Assembly: GCF_905163445.1 (NCBI RefSeq)
Contig: NC_053197.1
Coordinates: 620,001-684,000 of the forward strand
Source: Pararge aegeria
Taxonomy: Eukaryota; Arthropoda; Insecta; Lepidoptera; Nymphalidae
Length of the DNA stretch: 64,000 bases
Direction of reading: 5' to 3'
A program made the position numbers and the translations under genes. Shown one piece after another: positions 11,324-23,139 of this stretch; positions within the stretch are counted from its first letter, which is position 1; the number at the start of each line of letters is the position of its first letter. Below the pieces are notes generated by a model. The model had not been told where the DNA came from, made no database searches, and worked only from the letters and a program-made list of their open reading frames with translations.

Positions 11324-11744
11324 GTCCTAAGTTTCTTTAATGCCTTTTAAATTTAAAAAAAAAATTACAATTTCAGTTACTTATATAAATGCTTGGAAAC
11401 CAAGGTAAATCTACCATGATTCCCAAGCTGGGTTGACGATAGACAGGGGTTCGTTGGCAAAAATGTAGGTCAAAACCATGAAATAAAATTGTCTTCAAGT
11501 TTAAAGAAGATACTACGTGACAAATTCTGATTTTTAATTGGTCTCAATTAATCCATTTTTAGCGAGTAGCATTATAAGTAAACTAGAATGTTGGCAATCG
11601 CCGAGTGACGACGTAATGGCTTTCCTCAATGGAAAATAAGCGATGACTTCAGCCCGCCCGTGGATTTACCTCCACGTATTTGCGGCTTAACAATTTGTAA
11701 ACGATCAAGGAATTTCATTGTTTACATAACACGGGTGATTTTTT
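11324..11744. other. AT-rich sequence, nothing recognised
   Basis: No supported gene or repeat. Confidence 0.4.
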
Positions 11745-12073
11745 GAAGTTATACTTCTTTTGGCGCGATGGAGAAAAATGAGGAGATTGAATTTTTACGA
11801 TGCGCGCGCACACCGACTCCTGAATTCTACATCGTAAAGTTAGTTCTAGGTGGCATGAAAATCGATAACTATGTTCAAGTTGTATATTCTAATATTTTTA
11901 TATTTAGAACTCGTGTTTCGTAACAGTACAAACAGTGTGAATAAAGAAATATTATTACGTTAATAAAACCTTTTCTATTTAAATTAAATCTTTTTGATTA
12001 ATTTTAATATTTATCGTTAATCACTACTGAATTTTAATTATTTTTTTTCCATACGCCAAAGAAGTATAACTTC
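11745..12073. mobile_element. MITE with ~20-bp terminal inverted repeats
   Basis: The left end GAAGTTATACTTCTTTTGGCG (11745-11765, minus one T) is the reverse complement of CGCCAAAGAAGTATAACTTC (12054-12073). The 329-bp element has no open frame, so it is non-autonomous. The ends are themselves near-palindromes (GAAGTTATACTTC). I recognise the interior ('AGTTAGTTCTAGG', 'TCAAGTTGTATATTCTAATA') as a common lepidopteran repeat. The target duplication could not be fixed, and the superfamily is not assigned. Confidence 0.7.
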
Positions 12074-12215
12074 TAACGCTCTTTTTTGTTAATATAATAA
12101 AAATTATTTACGGACCAAGTAGACAACCCATTTAATGGTGGGGAACCATCGCCTATAAATGGGTCACACAGCATGCAAGGAACATATACTAAAAAGTGCC
12201 GCTCTGTGTGCTTAA

Positions 12216-12540
12216 AGTAGTTGTAGAGCTTTTTGTGACAGAGCTCCCCGCGGGAAGCGGGGAAGTCCCCGGACGACCTGTTCTACTAAGAAATAAGAAT
12301 GGTGCTAGTACTTCCTATATATTTCTGCCGCTAAGCAGCATTTTCGAAATGCTGTTTTTCGGTCTGAAGGGCATGGTTGCCGGTGTAATTACAGGCACAT
12401 GAGCCTACTCCTCAGGTTGATGGACATAGGGCAATACTTTGCTGGATGTTTCCCTTGCATGACCTGGGAAGATTTGCTTTGTTTCTAGGCTATGGTTTTC
12501 CACTAACCATCAAGTGGGCTTTCTGCTTGGTCCATCAATT
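12216..12540 (+). repeat. Family B SINE-like repeat, longest copy
   Basis: Runs from 'GTAGTTGTAGAGCTTTTTGT' to 'CTGCTTGGTCCATCAATT'. All family blocks are present in order, and a GC-rich hairpin (CCCCGCGGGAAGCGGGG) lies near the start. Confidence 0.8.
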
Positions 12541-12617
12541 AAAAAATATAAAAAAAATACTTGGGCCATAGGTTACCTTATGTGCCTTCCACCGGCAACC
12601 GCACCCGACAGATTGGA

Positions 12618-12770
12618 ACACTTAACAGGCATATGAGGCTTTACACCTACGCTGGTTGATAGACAAAAGCAGCACTTTATAGTATGGGTTCCTTGCGATG
12701 TTTTGCTGTGTTTAAAAGCGATGGTTTTCTACTATTCATAAATTGGTCCAAACGCTTGCTTATAAGTTAT
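12618..12770 (+). repeat. Family B SINE-like repeat, second adjacent copy
   Basis: A second, more diverged copy 80 bp after the first: 'AACAGGCATATGAGGCTTTA', 'GGTTGATAGACAAAAGCAGC', 'GGGTTCCTTGCGATG' and 'AAGCGATGGTTTTCTACT'. It has no 5' part. Confidence 0.6.
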
Positions 12771-12774
12771 AAAA

Positions 12775-14306
12775 AAAAAAAACTTATTTTTTTAATTGAA
12801 AATTGGAATAATCTTCTGAAATTAGTGTATTGTCATTGGTCCTTGGTATGTCTACCAAGTTTGTACAAAACTGACCGTTTAAAGTGAGTCAAAATAGCGT
12901 CCAATGAAGTCGGTTAAAAACATACAAACTAAAAGTGAAGGTAATATAAAGCGTGTAAAAAACTATGATGATATGCCTTGAGAAAAAATAATGAACTTTG
13001 CCTTGCTGATATTAATATTAGAAAAGATTGACATAGGATTTGTAACTCTTACGATGTCAACACACTGTGTCATGTTATAAAGTAATAAAATATTGATTTA
13101 TAGATTGAAGCAGTTACATCAAGGACGTCAAATGACATCATATAATAAACTATTGATTCATTGATTAGCAAAAGTAACTTGAAAAAGTGTAACGTGTATG
13201 CATACATACATAGACTGTTTAACACATTACCCTCCTGCCAAGCTAGCAAAGGCAGGAGACAAAAGTTTATCTCCTTGATTTTATCTCCTGACAAGGAATA
13301 AAACTACTCCGTCCACATGCCAAGGCATGAAATTATTCCCAACTGCAGAAATTTCCCCTGTTTTGTATTAAATAATATTTGGATATTATTTCCACCTGTG
13401 CGCCAATGCTCAGGGAGTTGACAAAGCTGTGGGAGAAGATAAAAGAAAGAATGAGCTGAGTCGGGTGAAAAGTTACGACAAATTGTTAAGGAAGACGTCG
13501 CGCGTCGCCAGCATTGAACTTACATCCTAAGATGCTGAGTAGGTATTCTAAAAAGAGGTTTAAACCTATGGTTAACTTAAATATAAACCAAATATAAATA
13601 TAATTAATAAATCTATGCATAGCGACAAACTTAATTCAGACTAAAGGATTATCAAGTATGATAAAATGAACGTGTTGAGGCCCCGTGCCTTTCTACGAAG
13701 ACCTATTAAGATGTTTTTTTTTCGATTTGTCATTTTCCGTCATCATTATTCATCAGCAGTGTCCCCAATCCACGCCCTTGAAGATTGTAAATATAGAAAC
13801 ACATTAGATAATGTAATACAAACTAACTGTCAACGGTCATTCCGATTATAATAAGTCGACTCATACATATTCAAATGAGACGTAGCGGTTGAAATGGACA
13901 GTATTTTGTCATTTGCATGTGATTGATTTTCATACGAAATTGGTTAGTCACGTTCCGGTGTGCGGCATTTAAACTGACAAATGGATTTTTTTTGTTTTGA
14001 TAATAGGTAATTATTATTATGATTAAGGCTAAATGACATAAAGAAAACTAAAAATAAAATTAGGTCGGGGACCCATAAACGAAAGAATATCAGAATTAAG
14101 AGATTATAATATAAATAAATTTTAAATAAAGTCAGATAACAAAAAAAAAACATGTAAGAAACAATACTTAATCAACATTTAAAATAAAAATAAAATATTT
14201 TAGAAAAAATTAAAAAGAAAACTATGTGATATTATTATATTCCTATTTTATATATTTTTTAGAAACGTTTATGCTATCTATAATGTAGGTACGTAATATT
14301 GGACAG
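12775..14306. other. AT-rich sequence, nothing recognised
   Basis: Several open frames of 60-75 codons, none with protein features. Ordinary AT-rich sequence. Confidence 0.4.
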
Positions 14307-14374
14307 GTAGAACTCTCAGGCATGCAGGTTTCCTCACGATGTTCTCCTTCACCGTTGAAGCAAGTGATTAAGTT
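14307..14374 (-). repeat. Family A SINE fragment
   Basis: The minus strand reads 'AATCACTTGCTTCAACGGTG', then 'GTGAGGAAACCTGCATGCCT' and GAGAGTTCTACC. It is part of the SINE body only. Confidence 0.75.
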
Positions 14375-14832
14375 AAATCGTGGTTCAGGAGGGAGGAATA
14401 GGATCTTTTATGTCCAAGACCAAGCCTTGAGACATCCGACATTCAGAAAATCGGGTACACGCCTTGCGCCAATTTCTGAGGACGTCCTGACCGACCATCG
14501 GACGTCCTGACGTGTGTTGAATGTGTGTGGCTCCACCGAATACAGAAGAGTGGCTTCCGATATCCATTTGACCATCTGATAAAAAAAATCTGTCTTATAC
14601 CTACTTCTGGACTTTAGAATAGCGTTTGCTCCAAATGGTGACGGCAAATCAGAATACAGTGGTCTCCGTACTCTTCCCGCGGGTGTCGTTCGAGGCGACT
14701 AAGGGAATATTACGGAGAACGGCCATCAGCGTCCATTGTGCAACATAGGAATTTGTGACGACCTCCCTAGCGCAATGGTGGCAGGGGCAGTTCGGGAAGC
14801 TTCAACCTTGGCACGTTACCACCTTTCTAGAT

Positions 14833-14957
14833 TCATCATTACAATCATCATAACTTCAACCGATCGAAGTCCACAGCTGGACAAAGGTCTTTTGTAGGCA
14901 GTTCCAAGATCCTCGCCCTGGGCCGCTTGTTTCCAGCATCTTCAGCCCGCTTTATCA
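14833..14957 (-). repeat. Family C repeat
   Basis: The minus strand reads 'GGCCCAGGGCGAGGATCTTG', 'ACAAAAGACCTTTGTCCAGC', 'TGTGGACTTCGATCGGTTGA' and a degraded GATGAT tail. It has the same order as 52694-52793. Confidence 0.65.
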
Positions 14958-14959
14958 CA

Positions 14960-15590
14960 AGTTTACCTAAATGACTATCATAATTGATGCAGCATTGATA
15001 GACAAATAATAACAAGTTTCATAATGTGGTTTAGGTATAACACTCTGACCTAGCATATTAAAGTAGGTAGTCAATGTAGCGAATAAATAAATTATATACA
15101 ACTTTATCGAACGCGTCGCGATATGAGCATCCGGTTAGACGAAATGGCGAGTATGCAAATACACAAACAATTAAGTTACTACGTCGGAGTGGAGCGATAC
15201 GAGGCGAGTGGAAAGTTCCCGGGTGATAATGTTATCAGGCACGCGGGCCGGCCGTGGTGCTGTCGCTACTTGCAGTGCGCCGATATACGGCGCAGGGGCA
15301 TCACACATCTTATTTAGCCAAGCATACGGTCAGTTCCGGATAAGCCATATTATGGCGATGGTATAGCTGGGACAAATGTGTTGAGTAGTTATTTGAAAAA
15401 GCTTTTGCCGTTGCGCTGTGCCTGTCTTCCCCGGTAGAGTGCGTTAGGGACAGTTGTAGCTCAGACCGATTTTAGCTATAAAAATTTGATGACATCAACG
15501 TTACGTATTCCCCTGTTTTCTCATCTAAAACTGAGCCGATTTAATTACATTTGGCATGAACATATTAAGAAAGATAACGTCTAGGGTTAT
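14960..15590. other. Mostly unique sequence
   Basis: A GC-richer patch at 15110-15320 contains an open frame of 64 codons with no recognised features. Nothing else supported. Confidence 0.4.
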
Positions 15591-15810
15591 CTAAAACTAA
15601 AGCTACGAGAGTTCCAAACGCGCCCTGGTCTAAGAAGAAGCCCACAACAAAATTAGCCGGTTGTTATTTTTTTTTTGTTATCACCATCTCACATTGTCAT
15701 TTAACACTATTAAAGAAGCAAATTATTGCTCTAACCGAGCAATAATTTACACCCAAGCATTTTTATCGTTGACGTAGTCTTTAATACTATAATAGTACTT
15801 TTCTGTCTCG
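15591..15810 (-). repeat. CR1-clade LINE 3' fragment
   Basis: Matches the 3' end of the large element at 59391: 'CTAAAGCTACGAGAGTTCCA', 'GGTCTAAGAAGAAGCCCACA', 'AGCAATAATTTACACCCAAG' and 'GACGTAGTC'. It lacks the terminal TTTGAC repeat. A local inverted change lies at 15721-15747. Confidence 0.8.
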
Positions 15811-17049
15811 ATATTGGTGTCCAAAACAACGTGGTTATAATGCGTACGTGTGAGCAGCGGATATAAACATACATGTAGGTGTTCCGTTGACAAACAAAAG
15901 ATAACGGGACACGGTTTTATCTTCAGAGATCAGTGACATATGTCATAAGCAAACAGGCGAATAGGCCTAACGGCCGCTCCACACGACGCGTTCGGGACTC
16001 GACTGGGGCGGCCCGCTGCGTTGAAAATTACTTGGTGTATTAGGTATGTCACGCGGCGCAGCTAAATATTGCTTACAAGAAAGTCGAATCAGCAATACGA
16101 TTCTTTACAAGGCAGTTTAATTTCGATTACCAGTTAGTCGTTCTGTTATTAGCCGAATTGCTACACAGCTACAGACCTGGTTTTTGCCAGGCGGCCTGGG
16201 TCAACAATAAGCTAATCTCCTGAGCACAAATTGTCGAAAAACTTTTTGTAGGTCAGCATCGGGTCGTGTGCAACAATAAGGTGGTTTAAGTCGAAATCAG
16301 TAGTTGGAGAACAGTAAAAAAATAATAAAAAAACTATTTCAAGTGCTTGTATTGTTAAATTGTGTTTTTTTTTAAATCTCAACCAAGTGCCAAGGTCTAA
16401 CAGAAGCACACCTGACTTGTAGCCATAAAGACTAGTCGGGTCTTAAAGTCTCAACGCCGTATCACACCGCTATGCCACACCTTTCATTTGTTTGTTTTGT
16501 TTTTATTATTTTGTCGTCGCGGCAACATTGCGTCGCTGTAATGCCCGTGTCTTGTCTTTTGCGTTTAATTTGGAAGGAGGCTTCGGCAGTGGCTAGTTAC
16601 CACCCTTAAGACATACACGTTCCGCAAAGCAGTTCAGTACGATGTCACGATGAAACTGAGTAGGACTATGAGTTTAATATAACGACTATACTTCCTCACA
16701 GGTTAGCCCGTTATCTTATTAGACTGCATCTTTACTTACCACCAGGTAAGATTTTAGTCAAGTTAGTCCTTCCCAACAAGACAAGTTAGTACTTGAAGTG
16801 AAGTAAACAAAAGTGTGGCCGCGAATCGTTGTTTTTTTACGGTGCGAAGCCGCAACGCGGTTTGTGAACCGGCCCTAAACCTATGAATTCCGTTCACAAA
16901 CCTAATACTTGGACTATATGGATTCAATATTTTTACAAGACATGGTATATAAAGTTGGAATCCTCTGTTTTGAAGGGAGACTGGAATCAACGTTTACTAT
17001 TTAGTATGTATTGCCATGCAAAAGTGGCATTCCCAGAACAAGTTTTTTA
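15811..17049. other. Mostly unique sequence
   Basis: GC-richer at 15960-16040 ('GGCCGCTCCACACGACGCGT'). No gene is supported, and open frames of 60-80 codons show no motif. Confidence 0.4.
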
Positions 17050-17300
17050 CTACCCTGGTCAGTATTGGAAAGAACTTAGTAACAGCGTTACTTTGCGGAA
17101 ATCCATAATATATTATTAAAATTAAGCTTAATTTGCTATACTTCGCGAACAGCAGGAGAATCTGTTTGGTGTAATTTATAATTACTTCAATCCGTATACT
17201 CCACACCGAACAGATCCTCGGCAATGTAGGGTACATTACCGACGCACTACGCACGTTTCACTCCGAGACCGGAGCATCCTCAGGAGATGTTGAAAGCCGA
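17050..17300 (-). repeat. Family E repeat with hammerhead-like core
   Basis: A minus-strand copy of the 3191 repeat. CTGAGGA is the complement of 17277-17283. Stem II (17260-17275) has six pairs, five Watson-Crick plus one G-U, around the loop GTCT. GAAA is the complement of 17256-17259 and is followed by CGTGCGT, which can close on the last A of GAAA. Stem I is weaker than in the 3191 copy (C-G, then a U-U mismatch, then C-G). Confidence 0.6.
17248..17283 (-). ncRNA. Candidate hammerhead ribozyme core, second copy
   Basis: CUGAGGA, stem II and GAAA are all intact and in order. Stem III could be ACG/CGU closed by A15.1-U16.1, with the A at the complement of 17248 as cleavage nucleotide. The better stem II complements the better stem I of the other copy. 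Confidence 0.4.
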
Positions 17301-17471
17301 TTGTTGCGTAAAGCCGATTCTTGAATGGTGATTAAACTTTAATCGCCACCGATGCCTTTGGTCGCGCCACATAAAAAAAAAGCTAGGACCTTAAATTATA
17401 ATTTGTAAAGTTATGAGGTAGTCAATGTATTAGTGCTGCCATCTTTGGAATTAATTAATATTATTATTACA

Positions 17472-17580
17472 ATCCACCAATCCGCGCTGGGCCAGCGTTG
17501 TGGACTAAGGCCTTAACCCGTTCTCATTGTGGGAGGAGACTCGTGCCCTGTAGTGGGCCGGTAACGGGTTGATATGACGG
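17472..17580 (+). repeat. Family A SINE, 3' third
   Basis: 'ATCCACCAATCCGCGCTGGG' through 'GGTAACGGGTTGATATGACG'. The head is missing. Confidence 0.8.
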
Positions 17581-18160
17581 TTATTACAAATAAAGTACAA
17601 AGTACTAAGTGTTATATAATAAATAGATATAGAATATATCCCAAGGTTCATAAAATGTAAAATGAATTACGTGAGTCATGTTAATGATTGTGTTCTTACA
17701 ACGGGCATGAGAAGGAAAATCTTAACTGCTCTTTTTCCTTGTTCCAAGTGGCCTCTATAAGGATATGACACAATCAAGTATAATCTTGTGCTTTATTTAC
17801 TACTGCTATTCTGGTACTTGTCTTAGAGTATATATTTTTATATATTATATTTCCCGTATCGTTGGACTTCATTTAAAAAAAATGTTCGTGAGCCAGCTGT
17901 TAGGACTCTTAAGTTAATAGATTAATTCAAGAAGTACAATAGCTTTCTATAAATTTTCCTTCATTACAATCACCCTAAGATGCATTTCGAATTAACATCA
18001 ATCTCTACGAGTAATTTCGTAACAGATACAGATGAAAATGAACGAAATACGTCACTTAATGCATTTATTGCGCAGTAGCGATTTCAATATCTTGGAGACT
18101 GTTCATGAAATTTTTACTCAAGATGGACTTATTCAAGGTACACAGACATAGACGAATTGG
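17581..18160. other. AT-rich sequence, nothing recognised
   Basis: No supported gene or repeat. Confidence 0.4.
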
Positions 18161-18161
18161 A

Positions 18162-18440
18162 AGCAGTGATAGCCTAGTGGTTAGAACTTGGACTTAACTT
18201 TCGGGGGAGCCGAGTTAAAAACCCAGCACGCACCTCTCACTTTTCTAAGTTTTGTGCGTTTTCAGCAATAAAAATATCACTTGCTTTAAAGGCGAAGAAA
18301 AACATCTTAAGGAAACCAACATGCATTAGAGTTCTCCGTAATGTTCTCAAAGGCGTGTGCAGTCCACCAATTCGCACTGGGCCAGCGTAGTGGGCACGGC
18401 CTAAACACTTCTCATTGTGAGTTGACATGATGATGATTCA
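18162..18440 (+). mobile_element. Family A tRNA-headed SINE, full length, B box decayed
   Basis: The A box TAGCCTAGTGG is intact at 18170-18180. The B box has decayed to GAGTTAAAAACCC, so pol III transcription is unlikely. The body is complete and the tail is ATGATGATG. Confidence 0.85.
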
Positions 18441-18780
18441 AGATGTTTTGATGATGAGGGGAGCAGTACTCTGATTAAGACTCAGTTAAAGGATTATCTG
18501 AGGCCTAACTTAGTTTTCAATCTAAGCGATGACATGACACCTTACGTCATTTACTTCGTCTAACGTCACTTTACGTCACGCAAAGTTCGATGGTTTTCGA
18601 ATACCTACCGAAACGCTTTAACATCAGAGTTAATTAGACCTAATACTACTTCATTTAAAATCACAGATTACTATTTTATTCCGCACTGACTGGTACAGTA
18701 GATTTGATGATCTTAAAACTCGAATATCTGTCAAATCAAACATTCAAACCACAAAAGATCAAAGAGGCGATTAGGTATGT

Positions 18781-18867
18781 AGCCCCGGACCGTTGATTTT
18801 GGAACTCCCCACAAAAGCCTAAGTCCAGCAGTGGACGTCAATCCGTAGAATTGATGTTGATGATGAA
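18781..18867 (+). repeat. Family C repeat
   Basis: 'GGACCGTTGATTTTGGAACT', 'AAGTCCAGCAGTGGACGTCA' and the tail 'GATGTTGATGATGA'. Confidence 0.65.
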
Positions 18868-18869
18868 CT

Positions 18870-20405
18870 ACGGTTAACTTCCCCTATTCCTTGCCATTGT
18901 ATATAATCCCCTTCCTATTATAACCGTGCTGGAGATTTAAGATACTTTAACTGGGATAAAGTTCCCACTATCCACGGGAGTCGTAATGTCCTGGGGTAGC
19001 TGGAAGAGATCTCTTATAGAGATAAGCTTTCCTTTGTACACTTCATGTATCTTAGGTTCACAATCACAATTTATGGTACATAAATAATCAAAGTCAAAGT
19101 CAACAGTCAAAATAATAATAATAAATAAATTAAAATAAATAAACCGCAAAAACGCGGGCGACGAGAGTGGGCAACAGCTTATTTTTAATATATCAGAAAA
19201 CGATATGTTTCGTGAAACACTTGTGGTAGATACCAGCTCAATCTTAGCCTAACATGTAGAATGCTTCTTGAAACTTCGTCTGACGCCACGCTATCATGTG
19301 TAAGGTTAACGATTACGCTATCAGTTACGTGACTTACAATATTGTGATTTCATTACTCGAATAGGTATATTTATAGTTGGAAGTAACGCTGTAGAAGGGA
19401 GATAACAGCGAAAAACATTTGTTATCTACAAGCTGACCCGGCACCGTCAATACTAGCTTCAGACGTACGTGTGTAAGAAAGACGTATATTTTTCGTATCT
19501 ACCTTCTATGTTTACATGGTATAAAACAAATTCGCTCGCACTGTATGTACGATTTAGATCTTTTAAGCTACGCAACGATTTCTATGCTGTTCTCAGCAGT
19601 AGATAGAGTGATTCAGGAGAAAGGTTTATATGTAGTGCTCATGCTTATGGTAGTAGTGAAAAGCCAAGAAACATATTTCGAGCGCTGAATTGAGAAACGC
19701 TAACTAAACTAAAAGATTAAATTAATGTACCTACTACGAATTTGTATAATTATTCACTGAAAACCGCCCCACATTAGTATATTTGTTGCACCCATGCGAA
19801 GGCGGGCCGGTATCTGGTAATAATAATAGACCAGGTTACAATCCTCGCAGCTTTACTTTTAAAGTGTACGATATTAGTATATTAGTAGGTACATATTTTT
19901 ATGTAACGTACGCATAAAAAGTTTCAATATTTGACTTGACTTCAATCTTGCTGCGTCCTTCAATCTAGTCATCGAAGCACCATACTAAAAGATGTTAAAT
20001 ATATATTAACACTCACATACAAACACAAACACTCCATAACACCCCGTCGTTATTGCACCGGGGCAGTCGGGGTTTAAAAAATTAATGTCTTATATCTGAA
20101 GGTTGTCTATGTTTATAAATATGACGCAAGCATCACAATTGCTGGTAACTAATATATTCAATCGTAAACTATACGACATAGCTATAAAAAGCCGTTAGCA
20201 CTCAAATAATGCCATGTTCAGCTAATTAAACAGTATATTATGTCAGTATCTATTGCTGAAGACTATTCAGTATTTTATTGACGCTTTCAAACAGACAGAT
20301 AAAGCGCACACACTTGTTTATTTTATAGTTTTGATAGTGATAGTGTCTCGGTATTATCTATTTATGTATTAATGCTGGATATAATGTTACTATAAGATAA
20401 AGATT
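18870..20405. other. AT-rich sequence with minor repeat scraps
   Basis: Scraps of family F ('AACGCGGGCGACG' near 19153) and a TTTGAC-type scrap near 19090. No gene supported. Confidence 0.4.
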
Positions 20406-20406
20406 C

Positions 20407-20553
20407 GCCTCGTAGCTTTAGATTTAAGTTTACGAATGTAGTTATCGCCATCACTACTCACTACTATGTACGCATTTTGTATATAATCAACGCATCAAAA
20501 GTGCCATTAGTGCCTATTAGAATAAAGAAATATTTGACTTTGACTCGACTTTG
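20407..20553 (+). repeat. CR1-clade LINE 3' end
   Basis: 'GCCTCGTAGCTTTAGATTTA' leads to 'CGCATCAAAAGTGCCATTAG' and ends 'AATATTTGACTTTGACT'-like, with AATAAAG just before the tail. It is the terminal ~145 bp of the family seen at 59391, on the opposite strand. Confidence 0.8.
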
Positions 20554-20559
20554 TCTATA

Positions 20560-21010
20560 ATTTCGTAATGTACGTATGGTCACACGTTTATCGCATTCAA
20601 AAAACGGAGCGGAGAACGGAGTTACATAAAATCACCATCAAATACTACACACAAAAAACAGCCCTCCAGACTTTCCCGCACCCAATTCCGATTTCGAAAA
20701 TACTAGTCGGGTAGCTCACTCAAGCAAAGTACAATAGAGCCTGAGACCTTACAGGAGAATATCTCATGTATGATGTAACGAATGCCATATTACTAATAAA
20801 CCTCATAACAGTGAATTCAAAAACTCACAGTCTCTTTTTCAAATAGGCCCTGAAGTCTGGACTAAGAAAACCTCAACCGATTATTCTTTATCATTCATGC
20901 GAATGCGACTCGTACTTGACATTTTTTTTTATCAAATCATTTCACAATCAGCGGCATATGGTAGGTATTAAGTATTCTTTGTGCGTGTTGATACGCGGCG
21001 ATAACAAAAA
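20560..21010. other. Unique sequence, nothing recognised
   Basis: No supported gene or repeat. Confidence 0.4.
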
Positions 21011-21015
21011 GTGTT

Positions 21016-21300
21016 CTAAATAAAGGTCTCTGACATCAACGAGATCTGATAGCGCGTGATAAGGTGGATGGCGCGCGATGGATTGACGCAAATGAGGATT
21101 ATCTTATCAGGATCGATATGTTCTGTGATGGCAACGGCTCGGTGTCCATCATGGAGTGGTACTTCATGGAACAGCGCAGTAATAATTGTCACCGCTATGC
21201 CAGGTTTGGGCTTGGCTGGGTCAAACAAAATATCTCCGTCGGAGGCAGCTTCCTTCTAAGTACAACCTTCAGAAACATCCAATTCACCGGCTCTTAGATC
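21016..21300. other. Unassigned segment open in several frames
   Basis: Open on plus (21064-21297) and minus (21016-21228, and further upstream in the same minus frame). Both translations look protein-like but I cannot assign either. It could be a decayed transposon coding piece or a GC-driven coincidence. No start context or splice sites support a host exon. Confidence 0.2.
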
Positions 21301-21404
21301 TTCCTTGGCCTCCATTAAGTTTTTGGGAACAATTTTACCTTGACAACGATCTGATGTCTTGGCTTGGATTTTAGTATGAGTAGGATAACTCCGTAGTGTA
21401 CGGT

Positions 21405-21454
21405 GTGTGGTGGACTACGGCCTTACGGCCTTGGGTTGATGTGATGATGATGAC
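21405..21454 (+). repeat. Family A SINE tail fragment
   Basis: 'GTGTGGTGGACTACGGCCTT' then 'GGGTTGATGTGATGATGATG'. The middle is deleted. Confidence 0.6.
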
Positions 21455-21459
21455 GATAA

Positions 21460-23045
21460 CACACAATATTAGGTTCCTTGTTTTAAATCATATTATTGAG
21501 GTCATGTTTCAGATTATGAAGACTTATTATGTTAACAATTTCATCATCTTTATCTGTTGTTATGGTGTATTGAGAAAAAAAAAATAGAATTTAATTTGCG
21601 TTTATTTGTCTATGATGTAATAAAGGATTCAGTTTTAACTAGTTCTACATCTAGATTACCATGCCTATTTATATTTGCCTATATCTGTTTACATTCCTGA
21701 GTAACTATGTTAACGAAACGAATGTAAGTTGCAAAACAAATATAGGAAACTCCTTTTCTTTTTTCTTTAAATAAATCTAAAAGATACTCCGCGCATGAGC
21801 TTACAATCGAAGAAACCTCCTAAAGCTAATTCATATATCATACCTTGTTCATACGTGTATTACGATTGTCGTACAAGTTCGACGTTGTCGTACTCTTTTG
21901 GAATAGAAGCAGTAGAGCAAGCGGTTTAAAAATTTATTTAAAATTGGTCAGGTTAACTTTATAAGGCTTTTTAATGTATAAAATCGTTTTTTTTAAAGAC
22001 AAGATTCGCAGTGAACGTCCTTACTTATACCTACCATCATTTGAATTTCATAAGGTCGACAATTTTAATGTCAAACTACTAAACTGAAGTTTACAAAATA
22101 ATGATGAATTATAAGATGAGCTTAAGATGGAGGTATCTCAACAAGATGAAGAAAAAAATCACGTTAATCAGCCATTTAACCTTTGAGAACTCCGTGTGTA
22201 CAAGCAAGTAATAAAAGGCATCGAAAGAAAACCCTATTTCTTCTTTGGAAGTCTGATACCAATAAGATAAGTTTTTGTAACTTTGTATACCATATTTTTA
22301 ACCTTAATATTATAACTGTTACACGCATACATTTCGTGATAAATTCAGTTTTCTGTTAGTTGAATAATATTGGTTTAACTGATCCAATATTAACTAAGTA
22401 GCTTAAGTATTATGTAGTAAGTATTGTTCAAATATCACAAAGGTTAACATTATGGTATCGTACGTAGATTAGCCGTGAGATTACGAGACGGAGCACTGTT
22501 TAGAACACGTGTATGGAATGACTCCATCGTGCATCGTGACCTCGGGATGTTTTTCAACGTATTAACAGTAAAAACACGAGAAGAAAATGTTGGCAGACTG
22601 CGCGTTGATTGCGCCAAGAGAGATATAGCCGGAATTTATGTAAGTCAACAAATTGTAGAAGGTCTCGGTTGGCAACAGCGGATTGAGAATACGTTAGGGT
22701 GCAGAGCCGTCGCCAGTCGCGTATTCACGAGTTAATAAAGACTAGGGCAGAACAAGTAACAATCGCCACCAACGTCATGACGAGGTTTTCGATTCTGCAG
22801 TGCAATTTAATCACAGCCTTTAACTACCTTTTTTTGGGTTCTAATATATAATATCTAATGTACATAAAATTTTAGTTCAGATATTATAAAACTTCTTCGA
22901 TAAATAAATATACATATACAAAATAATTGTTAACAAATTAGTGGGCTTAATTAACAAACACCTTAGGAACTTTTATTACCTTTAATATGTTGGTTTAACT
23001 ATTAACCAAGAAAAAGTTTTTTTTTTTAAACTAAAAATTATAAGA
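21460..23045. other. AT-rich sequence; one unassigned open frame
   Basis: An 86-codon frame at 22475-22735 (plus) is rich in Arg/Asp/Val and less AT-biased than its surroundings. It has no motif I recognise and no clear splice signals. Nothing else supported. Confidence 0.3.
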
Positions 23046-23049
23046 GTTA

Positions 23050-23135
23050 TAAAATACCACACAGATTTTCTAAAACACGCTCTCTGTGTATGTTTCTCTG
23101 ATACCGCAGCATCATCTGGAGATGTTGACTTTACA
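23050..23135 (-). repeat. Family E fragment, decayed core
   Basis: The minus strand reads 'AAAGTCAACATCTCCAGATG' then ATGCTGCGGTATCAGAGAAAC. CTGAGGA has become CAGATGA and stem II no longer pairs, so this copy would be inactive. Confidence 0.5.
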
Positions 23136-23139
23136 ATGC

